Source: CAZSBB01 sp964605235 (lineage in GTDB: Bacteria > Planctomycetota > Phycisphaerae > Phycisphaerales > Phycisphaeraceae). Taken from it: a DNA stretch of 64,000 nucleotides. A program made the translations under genes and the position numbers. Below the pieces are notes generated by a model. That model had not been told where the DNA came from. It saw only the letters and a program-made list of their open reading frames with translations, and did not search any database. The DNA lies in contig CAZSBB010000003.1 of assembly GCA_964605235.1 (NCBI GenBank), positions 137,114 through 201,113 on the forward strand. The letters run 5' to 3'. This document shows positions 1-8,508 of the stretch, one piece after another; position 1 is the stretch's first letter; each line of letters opens with the position of its first letter.

Positions 1-219
1 TGAAGGAATCGTCCACGCATGCTTCGGCGCGCCGGCCGGGGGCCCCACGATCAGGCGCTGCTCGTCCACCAGGCCGGCGGGATCGCCCACGTCGGCTTCG
101 TTGGTCAGCATGGTGGGATTGAGGTCCACGCGCAGCTGCTGGGCGTGCGTCGGCAGCGCCCCCGGCGTGAGATGGAACAAGAGTGCCGCGAGCATGAATG
201 CGGTGGTGCATCGGAACAT
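1..219 (-). CDS. Exported protein, N-terminal part only (runs off the window)
   Basis: An open frame begins at ATG 219 on the minus strand and stays open to base 1, giving the first 73 residues. The start has an AGGAG box about 9 bases upstream. The N-terminus (MFRCTTAFMLAALLFHLTPG) is a clear Sec signal peptide with a likely cleavage site after THA, so the protein is probably secreted. The remaining visible part (LRVDLNPTMLTNEADVGDP) does not let me name a family. It starts 33 bases after the rhamnosidase stop on the same strand, so the two are probably cotranscribed and this may be a second secreted carbohydrate-active or binding protein. Function is unknown. Confidence 0.6.
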   Translation of the reverse strand, partial: MFRCTTAFMLAALLFHLTPGALPTHAQQLRVDLNPTMLTNEADVGDPAGLVDEQRLIVGPPAGAPKHAWTIPS

Positions 220-252
220 GAGCCAGCTCCTGTCAGGCGGGTCAGTCGGAAG

Positions 253-2709
253 TCAGTTGGGGTTGGGCACGACGGTCAGCCGCCAGTGGTCGCACACGCT
301 CTCGAGCGTTTCGCCGGCGGGGCTGATGAGCGTGGCGACGAATCCGGGGGGCAGTTGTCCCGCCAGTTCCACCGCCGCGCCGACGGTGCGCCATTGCAGG
401 GTCACTTCGCCCTGCGGCGTGCGCACCGCGCCACTGGCGCGCGCCAGCAGATCGTAGCGCGGGCGCAGCATAGTGTTGTTCGTATTCAAAACGCCGGGCA
501 AGCCCAGCACGTGGCTGAGCAGAAACGGCAGCGGCGCGCAGGACCACGGGTGGCAGCGGGAGTCGAGTTCGTCGCCGGCAAAGGTTTCCCACACGGCGGT
601 GGTCGCCTCATCGAGCATCACGCCCCAGCGCTGTTCGAGGGCGGCCAGCGCCAGTTCGTGCATCCCCAGCCGCGCCATTTCGGGCAGAAGATAGCACCAG
701 AAATACGGGCCGCTGCGCGCGATCGTTTCATTCGGCTCCGTGAGCAGGCGGGTGATGATCTGCCGAGCGGTGGCGTCGTCACAGCAGCGCGCCATGATCG
801 CCCAGGTGTTGGTCTGCTCGCTGATCTGCGGCAGCGGCGTTCCGTCACAGATGCCATCAATGAAGCAGCCGTGCTGGGGGTTGAAGAACGCAGTCTGCGC
901 GGCCTGCGCCAGGGCGTCGGCCTGGGCGCGCAGGGCGGGCGCGCACTGAGCATCGCCACAGGTTTCTTCCAGTTCCGCCATGGCCCGCCTGGCGTGGACC
1001 AGCAGGAAATTGATGGCGGCATTGATGCCCCGGCGGTCGATGCCCGCTTCGTGCTGGTTGTGCCAACCCATGCCGGGGTGGTCGATGAACAGGTTGAGTG
1101 AAGTGATGCGTGGGCGCGCCGGATCGTAGCTGTTTTCGTATTCGCCGGGGGTCTGCATCTGCCGCCAGTCGAGGGCGAAGAAGCCCGCTTCATTGCACTG
1201 AGCGTCGAACCACGCGAGCACGCGCCGCAGCGCGGGGAGCAACTGGCGCACCAGTTCATGGTCGCCGCTGAGTTGCAGGTAATCGCGGGCGCCGGTGAGC
1301 GCCAGCAGGTTGTAGTCGATGAGGGTGTCATCGCGCCAACTGAAGACCGCCGAGCGGATCAAGCCCGAGGGCGCCTGGCGCGCGAGCTGTTCGCGCACGA
1401 GGTAGCGGTAATGCCGCAGGTCGCCGGTGAGCAGCGTCAGCCAGTGCGCCACCGGCAGGCCGTCGCCGATGTACGCCGCCTGCTCGCGCGTGGGGCAATC
1501 CATGAGGCCTTCCTGCGTGCCGATGCGCAGCGTGCGTTCGCACAATTGGAAAATGCCGTCGAGGCTGGGGCGTGAGCTGGTGAACCGTGCCGTCCAGGGC
1601 AGGTCCGGTTCGCTGGCGCGCCAGCCGAGGCGTTCGATGGTGATGTTGCCCGTGAAGCCGCGCAGCAGGAGGGTGAGATAGCGTCCCGCGGAGAAGTTCA
1701 GCGGTTCCCAGACAGTGACGCCGGCGGGAGCGAAGATGCGGTCGGCATAGCTGACGCCTTTGCGGAGCCAGTTGGGCCGATGGTGCTCGATGATTTCGCT
1801 GTAGGCGAAGTCGATGACGCCGGCGGTGTCGGCCTGCAAGGTGAACAGCGGCTGGCCGACGTACTCGGCGCCCACATCGACATGCAGCGCCAGGCCGCGT
1901 TCGGGTGTCAAGCCGACGATGCGCAGCCCGCCGCCCTGTTCATCGAGCGAACCTTGCAGCGTTGGCGAACTGGCTGCAGGTACGAAGCCGGCGTCGCGCA
2001 TCTGCTGACCCAGTTCACTGCTGCGGGCGTCGGGGGCAAGGGGAATGACCGGCGCGGTGAGGTGTTCGCTGCCGATGATTTGGCGCGCGGGCATGAAGCG
2101 ATAGCGCAGATCCGGCAGCGGGCGCGGCTCGATGGTGATCTGAGGCAGCGTCGCCCACGCGGAGGACAGCTCGGGCGCGGCCCAGGCGCGATCGTCATAG
2201 TCGAGCGTCTGCCACGCCTGTGGCGCTACGGCGGCGTCATAGGTTTCGATCGCGCCCAGCGCCCAGCCGCGCTTGGGCGCTGGATAGCGCCAGCCGGATT
2301 GATCGGTCACGCGCCACTGCTCATCCATGGTCAGCAGGATTTGGCGTCCGGCGGGGGTGTTGTGGGTGAGTTCGCACAGCAGGCCGGGGACGCCCATGGG
2401 GATGTAGTTGTGCAAGCCGTAGCCGGGCGTGTGGACCGTCACCGCCAGCACGTTGGCGCCGGGGTTGCAGTGGGGCCGCAGGTCGTAGCGATCGAGATAG
2501 ATGCGGAACGGATGGCGGAGAATCGGCCCCCGCCCCAGGTACACGCCGTTGCACCAGAGGTGATACCGCCCTTCTGCAAAGAGAGTCAATTCCAAGTCGC
2601 CGGCATGAGCGTCCCAGGAGAAGCGTCGCCGAAACAGTCGAACCTGGGGCAACGGACTCGCCTCACCCAACCACCCGCTGCACAATTGATAGGCACCTGA
2701 TGCAGACAT
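253..2709 (-). CDS. Alpha-L-rhamnosidase-like glycoside hydrolase (GH78 type)
   Basis: The 818-residue protein has the GH78 layout: N-terminal beta-sandwich domains (an LFAEGRYHLWCNGVYLGRG segment near residue 42 is the usual galactose-binding-like module), then an (alpha/alpha)6 barrel. The barrel begins with the diagnostic DCPTREQAAYIGD segment at about 404-416, which in the family carries acidic residues of the active site. A late WETFAGDELDSRCHPWSCAP segment matches the C-terminal end of the barrel. GH78 enzymes release terminal alpha-L-rhamnose from plant or algal glycans. No signal peptide is seen, so it is probably intracellular. It is the first gene of a minus-strand operon whose next gene is a secreted protein. 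The divergent region carries an operator-like palindrome also found beside the LacI gene at 5124. Substrate assignment is by family only. Confidence 0.82.
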   Translation of the reverse strand: MSASGAYQLCSGWLGEASPLPQVRLFRRRFSWDAHAGDLELTLFAEGRYHLWCNGVYLGRGPILRHPFRIYLDRYDLRPHCNPGANVLAVTVHTPGYGLHNYIPMGVPGLLCELTHNTPAGRQILLTMDEQWRVTDQSGWRYPAPKRGWALGAIETYDAAVAPQAWQTLDYDDRAWAAPELSSAWATLPQITIEPRPLPDLRYRFMPARQIIGSEHLTAPVIPLAPDARSSELGQQMRDAGFVPAASSPTLQGSLDEQGGGLRIVGLTPERGLALHVDVGAEYVGQPLFTLQADTAGVIDFAYSEIIEHHRPNWLRKGVSYADRIFAPAGVTVWEPLNFSAGRYLTLLLRGFTGNITIERLGWRASEPDLPWTARFTSSRPSLDGIFQLCERTLRIGTQEGLMDCPTREQAAYIGDGLPVAHWLTLLTGDLRHYRYLVREQLARQAPSGLIRSAVFSWRDDTLIDYNLLALTGARDYLQLSGDHELVRQLLPALRRVLAWFDAQCNEAGFFALDWRQMQTPGEYENSYDPARPRITSLNLFIDHPGMGWHNQHEAGIDRRGINAAINFLLVHARRAMAELEETCGDAQCAPALRAQADALAQAAQTAFFNPQHGCFIDGICDGTPLPQISEQTNTWAIMARCCDDATARQIITRLLTEPNETIARSGPYFWCYLLPEMARLGMHELALAALEQRWGVMLDEATTAVWETFAGDELDSRCHPWSCAPLPFLLSHVLGLPGVLNTNNTMLRPRYDLLARASGAVRTPQGEVTLQWRTVGAAVELAGQLPPGFVATLISPAGETLESVCDHWRLTVVPNPN

Positions 2710-2846
2710 TTTGAAGGTCCAGCCGAAGACTCATCCACCCGACAGGGATCACATAATCACATTATTTCAAGATACTTGAGACACATCTCTGCCATTTCAA
2801 CCTGGTCGACGACGCTGCATTGCCGGCTGCGCTTGCATAAAAATGA

Positions 2847-2891
2847 TTGACGCTCTGCGCTGCCTGTGCTAAGTTAGAGCAAAAGTTGCTC
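2847..2891 (+). promoter_or_regulatory. Putative promoter with LacI-type operator
   Basis: TTGACG at 2847-2852 and TAAGTT at 2870-2875 are spaced by 17 bases and could be a -35/-10 pair reading towards the pseudopilin gene. Directly after it lies the perfect inverted repeat GAGCAA-AAG-TTGCTC (2877-2891). Its 11-base core GCAAAAGTTGC differs by one base from GCAACAGTTGC at 5171-5181, next to the LacI-family gene. I infer an operator for that regulator. The site sits between the divergent rhamnosidase and pseudopilin genes. Confidence 0.5.
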
Positions 2892-2951
2892 AACTAGTCA
2901 ATACATTTCTGCTTCGGTTTCTGGTGGTGTATGATTACAAAGGAGAGCGTC

Positions 2952-3839
2952 ATGACTCGCACCCGTCTGTCCCGCCGCCGCTCAGGGTCATTGCCGCACC
3001 TGCTTCTGGCCGGGAGACGGCAGGTCGGCTTCACGCTCATTGAATTGCTGGTTGTCATTTCCATTATTTCCCTGCTCATGTCGATTCTCCTGCCGGCGCT
3101 CAGCCAGGCGCGGGAAGCGGCGCGCACCACCAGTTGTCAATCGCTGATCCGTCAGCGCGGCGTGGCGGTCATGTCCTATGCCGCCGACATGAACGAACGC
3201 CTGCCCCATACGCTGCTGGATCAGGGCCGCGGCCTGGAAGGCCAGTGGTTTGAATACCTCGTCGCCAGTTACATGAACGCCTCCGCCCCCACGCCCACCT
3301 TCAACAGCAGCAACAGCACCTGGAGCGTCGACAACACCAACAGCAAAAGCTTCTGGTGCCCCAGCAGTCCCATCACCGGGAAACGCGGCTGGGGGCTGTA
3401 CTACGGCGGGGACGCTGCCTGGGGACAGTCCGACGGCTACAGCGGCGCCCTCTATCACCTGTACCGCGACGGCGACGGCACCGCCATCGGCCAAACCGTC
3501 ATCTCCTACTTCTCCAAGCCGATGGCGACCCCCTACCAGTATTGCGATGACCTGAAGTTCCCCAGCAGCGTCGGCGGACCCACCGCCAACGGCATCTACA
3601 ACCAGAGCAACTCCTGGCACAACCGCAACGCCCAGTCCTGGCTTCGCCCCACCATCTTCCTCGATGGCCACGTCAAAGCCCTGTCCGACGCCCGCTACAC
3701 CGACGGGCAAACCCATGACCCCGGCGGCAACGCCAGCCTGCGCATGCTGCGCCAAGGCCCCTACAGCACCTACCACCTGGGCAGCGGCGGCGGCTCGCCC
3801 CGGCATAAGCCGTTCGAATTCTTCCTCGAAGAATATTGA
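2952..3839 (+). CDS. Pseudopilin-like protein with prepilin N-terminal methylation motif
   Basis: After a basic leader the protein carries the type IV prepilin signature GFTLIELLVVISIISLL at about residue 26, with the conserved Glu at position +5 of the predicted mature form. A prepilin peptidase would cut after the Gly and expose a hydrophobic helix. The C-terminal part contains a FLDGHVKAL segment like the H-Xn-DG domain found in the very large planctomycete pseudopilin families. The ATG at 2952 is preferred to the in-frame ATG at 2931 because AAGGAGAGCGTC places a ribosome site just before it. It is controlled by an operator-like palindrome and lies between a rhamnosidase and a LacI regulator, so a role at the cell surface in glycan sensing or uptake is possible. 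The family's function is not established. Confidence 0.85.
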   Translation: MTRTRLSRRRSGSLPHLLLAGRRQVGFTLIELLVVISIISLLMSILLPALSQAREAARTTSCQSLIRQRGVAVMSYAADMNERLPHTLLDQGRGLEGQWFEYLVASYMNASAPTPTFNSSNSTWSVDNTNSKSFWCPSSPITGKRGWGLYYGGDAAWGQSDGYSGALYHLYRDGDGTAIGQTVISYFSKPMATPYQYCDDLKFPSSVGGPTANGIYNQSNSWHNRNAQSWLRPTIFLDGHVKALSDARYTDGQTHDPGGNASLRMLRQGPYSTYHLGSGGGSPRHKPFEFFLEEY

Positions 3840-3897
3840 GCCGGCGCGGGCAGGATTCACTACTCGATCAACTCTGCCAGCGCAGCGGCACTGCTGC

Positions 3898-4005
3898 TGG
3901 TCTTCTCTCCATGGCTCTGTGGCTCCGTGAGAGATCTGCCTGGCTTGGGTGATTCCAGCAGAGGTGTTCTCACCGAGACACGGAGCCACGGAGAGAGAAA
4001 AACCA
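3898..4005. repeat. Intergenic hairpin repeat, family A copy 1
   Basis: Two arms of about 30 bases face each other: a left arm with CTCTGTGGCTCCGTGAGAG (3914-3932) and a right arm with ACGGAGCCACGGAGAGAG (about 3979-3997). The same words recur in five other intergenic places here (18921, 24475, 30768, 32207 and 46571). The spacer differs in each copy. It could form a long stem in RNA and may end transcription from either side. Confidence 0.65.
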
Positions 4006-4122
4006 AGCTGCGGTTGGCGTGGCGCGTTCCCCCAAATAGCAGAATATCCCCGAGGAAATTCGCAGAAATGCTGATCCGGTGGATGGAAGTTTGACTGCTT
4101 GAGCGAAGCGTACCAGCAAGCA

Positions 4123-5124
4123 TCAATCCGGCGCTTCGTCCACCACCGGGGCGACCGACGAGCGCTCGATCAGTTCATTCTCCAGCACCACCTGGCGCGG
4201 CTCACTGCCGGGGTGGTCCAGCAGTTCGTTGAGCAGGTCCAGGGCCGCCATCGCCAGCTTGTCCAGCGGCTGCGCCAGGGAGGTCAGCGGCGGATGAGTG
4301 AACTGCGACACCCGGGCGGTTTCCATGCCGACCACGGACACGTCCTGCGGGATGCGCACGGAGAACATGTCCGTCAGCAGGTGCGTGGCTTCGATGGTCA
4401 GGTCTTCGCCGCCCAGGAACAGCGCGGTGGGCTGGCGGTCCAGTTGCTGGCGCAGCGCGCCGTAGAGCGCCTGATGTTCGGTGAAAGCGGTGAAGACTTC
4501 GCCGCGCCCCGGAGCGAGTTTTTCAAGCGTATCGCGCAGGCCTTTGATGCGCTGCTCGGCGCCCCAGTCGCGTTCCTCGGCGATGAAGGCGATGCGTTCA
4601 TGCCCCTGCTGATGAAGGTACTGCGCCACCAGGCTGCCGCCCTGGTAGTGGTCGGTCGCCACCGTGGAGAAGGTGGGCAGGTCGAGGCGATTGATGGCGA
4701 TGATGGGCACGTTCTTGAGTTCGCGCAGGCGATTGATCGTCACCGCATCCCACGACAGCGCCAGCACGCCGTCGACGAAGCGGGTGCCCAGCCGGCTGAT
4801 GTTTTCTTCGGTGTAGACCTCGGTGGTGTAGTCGTAGCGCGCCAGCTCGCTGATGAAGTGGGTGAGCGTGGAAGCGACGAACCCGCCATAGGTGGCGTAG
4901 CGCATGCGGTCGAGCACGATGGCGATGGTGTTCTGGCGCACCGCCGAGCGGGGTCGGAAGCCGGCGTTGCGGGCGGCTTCGAGCACCTGCAGGCGCGTTT
5001 CCCGGCTGATCCGGCCACGTTGGTTGAGCACCCGGCTGACGGTGCTGGCGGAGTAACCCGTTTGCCGCGCCAGGTCGTAAATCGACTCACAACGTTGCCC
5101 GGTCCGTGCCATGCTTTTGCTCAC
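4123..5124 (-). CDS. LacI-family transcriptional regulator
   Basis: The N-terminus has a typical LacI helix-turn-helix (IYDLARQTGYSASTVSRVLN) with the hinge-side segment RPRSAVRQ. It is followed by a periplasmic-binding-protein-like sugar-sensing domain (NTIAIVLDRMRYATYGGF, then VDGVLALSW, VVGMETARVSQFTHPPLTSL). I place the start at GTG 5124 because GGAG lies 7 bases upstream. ATG 5112 is also possible, and the longer frame from 5199 would run through the putative operator. The protein would bind as a dimer and release DNA on sugar binding. It is divergent from a secreted protein gene. GCAACAGTTGC lies 47-57 bases upstream of its start and a near-identical site precedes the pseudopilin gene at 2952. 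I infer control of the surrounding rhamnosidase locus and itself. Confidence 0.9.
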   Translation of the reverse strand: MSKSMARTGQRCESIYDLARQTGYSASTVSRVLNQRGRISRETRLQVLEAARNAGFRPRSAVRQNTIAIVLDRMRYATYGGFVASTLTHFISELARYDYTTEVYTEENISRLGTRFVDGVLALSWDAVTINRLRELKNVPIIAINRLDLPTFSTVATDHYQGGSLVAQYLHQQGHERIAFIAEERDWGAEQRIKGLRDTLEKLAPGRGEVFTAFTEHQALYGALRQQLDRQPTALFLGGEDLTIEATHLLTDMFSVRIPQDVSVVGMETARVSQFTHPPLTSLAQPLDKLAMAALDLLNELLDHPGSEPRQVVLENELIERSSVAPVVDEAPD

Positions 5125-5170
5125 TGTTCTGCTCCGGCGCTGAATATGGTAACATTGAGCAACAAGCGAA

Positions 5171-5181
5171 GCAACAGTTGC
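5171..5181. promoter_or_regulatory. Putative LacI operator, second copy
   Basis: GCAACAGTTGC is a perfect palindrome about a central A. It lies between the divergent LacI gene and the secreted-protein gene at 5235 and matches 10 of 11 bases of the site at 2879-2889. A GAGCAAC half site precedes it at about 5158. Autoregulation and control of both divergent transcripts are inferred. Confidence 0.5.
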
Positions 5182-5234
5182 ACGTTTTGGGCAATGCAAT
5201 CAGACACCTGTCTTCTCGGCTGGACCCCCCGGGC

Positions 5235-6242
5235 ATGATGACGCTTCCAGTGCTATTGGTCATGCTCGCGGGATTGGGACAGATGCCTGTTCCAACAGCA
5301 CTTACAGCGGCAAACACCGCCCCCGACCTGCCGCCGCCCGCCGGTTGGCAAGGCGTCTGGCTGGTTACCCCGGCGCTGGAGGTGTTCGTCGCCACGGCGC
5401 CGCTGGTGCGGGTGCTGGTGATTCGTCGACCCGGCGGAGCTGCGCTGCTGCGCGGGGGCGACGAACCGGCGGGGCAAGACCCTTACGTGGGCTTGCGCAC
5501 CTACTGCATTGAGCCGAACCGACCCGACGACGCCCCGATGCCGGCAGATCGGCCGGGGCGGGTGGTCAAGCAATCCGCCCTCTATGTGTGGGTCGAATCG
5601 GCCGCGCCAAGCGATGACGATTTGCAACTCCAGTTGCGGATCGAACTGCACCCCGACCAACCCCGGCTGCGGGTCGAGCATGCGCTGCTCCATCCGACCG
5701 CGCGCCCCCGGAACCCCCGGCAACTGGCGCTCTGGTCCCTGGCTGCCTTTCCGCGTCAGGGAATGGGGCTGGTGTCATTCGGCCAAGGCCCCCGGCTGCG
5801 GCGCACGGTCAGCTACTTTCACTGGACCCGCCTGCCGCAACCCTCGATCGAACTGGGACTGCGGGCAGCGAAAGTAGATTTTGCCGCGCCGATCCACGCC
5901 GGCTCGATGAAGCTGGGCGTGGTGAGCAACACCGGCTGGTGGGCGTATCAACACGGGCGCGACGTGCTGGCCAGCCAGGTCGCGTTTGTCCCGGAGGCGA
6001 CCTACCCCGAAGGCGGCAGCAACATCACCATCTTTCAGGCGGCGGGGCCTCCCCGGGCGTGGGCGGAACTGGAACAGGTCGGCCCGCTGCAGACGCTGCC
6101 CGCGCACGGGTCGCTGCGGCTCGTGGAAACCCTGGTCCTGCTGCAACTGGATGGAGCCGACACCGACGCTGCACTTCCCCCGGACGCCGACGCCTGGCAC
6201 ACCCGCATGGCTCCGCTGCTTGACGCGGCTTTCCAGCCGTGA
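5235..6242 (+). CDS. Exported protein of unknown function (possibly DUF4380-like)
   Basis: A signal peptide (MMTLPVLLVMLAGLGQM) opens the protein, so I use ATG 5235 rather than the frame's earlier start, which would overlap the divergent operator. ATG 5238 is equally possible. The body is rich in beta-strand-like segments (LWSLAAFPRQG, VVSNTGWWAYQHG, TYPEGGSNITIFQ). It ends with a segment on keeping a ratio or reference (SLRLVETLVLLQLD) that resembles DUF4380 proteins, which have a galactose-mutarotase-like fold. That assignment is from memory of the family and is tentative. It is divergent from the LacI regulator and probably under its control. About 335 residues. Confidence 0.65.
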   Translation: MMTLPVLLVMLAGLGQMPVPTALTAANTAPDLPPPAGWQGVWLVTPALEVFVATAPLVRVLVIRRPGGAALLRGGDEPAGQDPYVGLRTYCIEPNRPDDAPMPADRPGRVVKQSALYVWVESAAPSDDDLQLQLRIELHPDQPRLRVEHALLHPTARPRNPRQLALWSLAAFPRQGMGLVSFGQGPRLRRTVSYFHWTRLPQPSIELGLRAAKVDFAAPIHAGSMKLGVVSNTGWWAYQHGRDVLASQVAFVPEATYPEGGSNITIFQAAGPPRAWAELEQVGPLQTLPAHGSLRLVETLVLLQLDGADTDAALPPDADAWHTRMAPLLDAAFQP

Positions 6243-6253
6243 TGCCCGCCGCA

Positions 6254-6403
6254 GGGCAAACGCATGTACCCCGGACATCCTGTGCGGAACGAGCCCCGAC
6301 CGTGAGGGAGGGGTTGCTTTCTTGGCGTCACCCCGCTGCGGCTGCGCCGCAACCCCTTGCTGACGCGCGGGGCTCGTAAGCATGTTGGTACATGCGTTTA
6401 CCC
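6254..6403 (+). repeat. 150-bp inverted-repeat element (family D), copy 1
   Basis: The element starts GGGCAAACGCATGTACC and ends with the complement of GGGTAAACGCATGTACC, so its 17-base ends are inverted repeats with one mismatch. A second, inner pair (ACGAGCCCCGACCGTGAGGG against the complement of AGCAAGGGGTTG...GGGGCTCGT) makes nearly the whole unit fold on itself. Copies at 39464-39613 and 41717-41866 are also exactly 150 bases long. It encodes nothing. Confidence 0.8.
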
Positions 6404-6493
6404 TGGATGCCGCTGGTCCGGCTTTGGCGGGCGGCACTGCCAACAGTAAGCTGACATCTCCGCCCTACACCTCCCGCCTGTGAGGATGTACGT

Positions 6494-7573
6494 ATGTCAA
6501 CGGCCGCGCTGAGCAGCGGCGAACGCATTCGCCGGGCCTTTGCCCATCAGGATGCGGATCGCGTTCCCATTGTCGAAGGCCCCTGGTCCAGCACGCTGGA
6601 GCGCTGGCAGCGCGAAGGCCTGCCCGTCGATGCGGATTACACCGACTATTTCGACATCGACTGCATCCGTTACCTGCATGCCGACAACGGCCCGCGTTTC
6701 CCGGAGCGCGTGCTCGAGCAGACCGACGAGTACACCATCAGCTACAGTTCCTGGGGCGTGACCATGAAGCGCTGGCGTCACGCCGCCTCCACGCCCGAGT
6801 TCCTGGACTTCGACATCAAATGCCGCGACGACTGGCGGAAGATCCAAGCCCGCTTCGCCTATGACCGCAGCCGGGTGAACTGGGACCAGTTGGCGCGCGA
6901 TCACGCCCGCTGGCGCGCCCGTGACGACTACATCATGGCGCATGGCTGGTTCGGCTTTGACATCACCCACTCGTGGTTCCTGGGCACCGAGCAGGTGCTC
7001 ATCGCCCTGGCGGATGAACCCGACTGGCTGGCGGAAGTGTTTCAGACCGAGTTGGACCTGCACCTGAAACTGTACGATGCGATCTGGGACGCCGGCTACC
7101 GCTTCGACGGCATCCGCTGGCCCGACGACATGGGTTACAAGCATCACCAGTTCTTCGGCCTGTCCACCTATCGCCAGTTGCTCAAACCCATCCACCAGCG
7201 CGCCATCGAATGGGCGCACGCCAAGGGCATCAAGGCGTGTCTGCATTCCTGCGGCAACATCAATCCGTTCATCCCGGAACTGCTGGAAATGAAGCTCGAC
7301 GGGCTCAACCCCATCGAAGTCAAGGCTGGCATGGACCCGCTGGCGCTCAAGCGCGACCACGGCGACCGCCTGCTGTTGCACGGGGGCATCAGCGCTCTGG
7401 TGTGGAACGATGGACGTGAAGCGATGGCCGCCGAGGTGCAGCGCGTGCTGCCGACGCTCGCCGCCGGCGGGGGTTACATCTTCGCCACCGATCACTCCGT
7501 GCCCGACTGCGTGAGTCTGGCAGACTTCCGCGCCATCGTGGAACTCGCCAAGCGGCTGACCGCCAACCGCTGA
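6494..7573 (+). CDS. Uroporphyrinogen decarboxylase superfamily protein (methyltransferase-like)
   Basis: The 359-residue protein is a TIM barrel of the URO-D superfamily. It begins with the familiar RIRRAFAHQDADRVPI segment and has LHSCGNINPFIPEL and DGLNPIEVKAGMDPLALK in the positions where corrinoid-dependent methyltransferases and their relatives bind substrate. The late HGGISALVW and GGGYIFATDHSVPDCVSLADF segments are also typical. True HemE enzymes have different early motifs, so heme synthesis is unlikely. Planctomycete and Lentisphaera genomes carry many such paralogs near sugar genes, with unknown substrates. A GAGGATG stretch lies 8-14 bases before the ATG. No partner corrinoid protein is beside it. 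Confidence 0.82.
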   Translation: MSTAALSSGERIRRAFAHQDADRVPIVEGPWSSTLERWQREGLPVDADYTDYFDIDCIRYLHADNGPRFPERVLEQTDEYTISYSSWGVTMKRWRHAASTPEFLDFDIKCRDDWRKIQARFAYDRSRVNWDQLARDHARWRARDDYIMAHGWFGFDITHSWFLGTEQVLIALADEPDWLAEVFQTELDLHLKLYDAIWDAGYRFDGIRWPDDMGYKHHQFFGLSTYRQLLKPIHQRAIEWAHAKGIKACLHSCGNINPFIPELLEMKLDGLNPIEVKAGMDPLALKRDHGDRLLLHGGISALVWNDGREAMAAEVQRVLPTLAAGGGYIFATDHSVPDCVSLADFRAIVELAKRLTANR

Positions 7574-7590
7574 AGCCTGCCCAGCCCGGT

Positions 7591-8361
7591 TCAACGCAAC
7601 AACCAGCCGGCGAACTGTTCCCAGGCTGCGGTGGGCGCGATCTGCAGGATCAGGAAATTCGCCACCACCAGACTCGCCAGCGCCCCGGCGTACCAGCGCT
7701 CGACCCTCCGCGCCAGCACCGATTTGATGATCACCAGCGCCAAGCCCACCACCAGCGCCATGAAGAACGGCCCCAGCAGTCGCTCCCACACGGTGCCGGC
7801 GTACAACGCGTTGAGCGCATCAATGCGACTGACGCCCGCCGAGATCACGCTGAGCATCGCCATCGACATCATCGCCCGATGCACCGCCGGCCGACGTCGT
7901 TGCCACAAACCCACCGCCACGTAAACCACGAACAACCACACGCTGAAAAACGGCACCACCATGAACTGCCGCGGCGGCAAGCCCCAGATCCGCGCTTCGG
8001 CGGGCGCGGCCTGCGCCGAACCGATCGCCACCTGCAGGCCCGACAGCAGAATCACCAGCGCCAAGGCGACGCTGATCTTCCCCAGCCGCATGTGCAGGCG
8101 ATGCTGGCGCAGCGCGATCAGCAAGGGTTGGGTCAGATACAGCAGCATCCACACCGACATCGCAGCGGCGTGCAGCACCACCGCGGTGCGAATCGGCGGG
8201 GGAATCGGGCGGTCCGGGTAGGCTCGGCCATGCAGATAAAACTGCTGGAAACCCACCAGCGCGAGCACCACCAGCAAGGCGGCGGCCGCGGTGTGAAACC
8301 AGCGCAACGCGGGCGCAGCCAGCGCGCCGGGACGCGACAACGACGATCCAGATGTATTCAT
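7591..8361 (-). CDS. Integral membrane protein, seven predicted helices
   Basis: Hydrophobic segments near residues 20-40, 60-80, 95-115, 135-157, 165-185, 195-215 and 228-246 suggest seven membrane helices in 256 residues. The motif HRLHMRLGKIS between helices 2 and 3, and HRAMMSMAMLSV before helix 5, place paired histidines at helix edges. That is reminiscent of DUF2306-like or heme-binding membrane proteins. I cannot name it further. It converges on the URO-D gene and its start lies 147 bases from the end of the ABC permease gene on the same strand. Confidence 0.65.
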   Translation of the reverse strand: MNTSGSSLSRPGALAAPALRWFHTAAAALLVVLALVGFQQFYLHGRAYPDRPIPPPIRTAVVLHAAAMSVWMLLYLTQPLLIALRQHRLHMRLGKISVALALVILLSGLQVAIGSAQAAPAEARIWGLPPRQFMVVPFFSVWLFVVYVAVGLWQRRRPAVHRAMMSMAMLSVISAGVSRIDALNALYAGTVWERLLGPFFMALVVGLALVIIKSVLARRVERWYAGALASLVVANFLILQIAPTAAWEQFAGWLLR

Positions 8362-8508
8362 GGCGGGTGGGAATGGCGGGGTTGCCGAGGTTCATACCCT
8401 GACGGCACACTGCCGCAGGAGGGCGGAACGTCGACTGCTTCGCAGCGGAAGCAGCGGGATTTTAGCATGCCCTGAGACGGCCCTGACCTTAAGCAAAATC
8501 TGCAGCGG

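Noticed and set aside
6494..7573. HemE (uroporphyrinogen decarboxylase) of heme synthesis
   Set aside because: The early HemE motifs are absent and the context is catabolic. The wider superfamily fits better.
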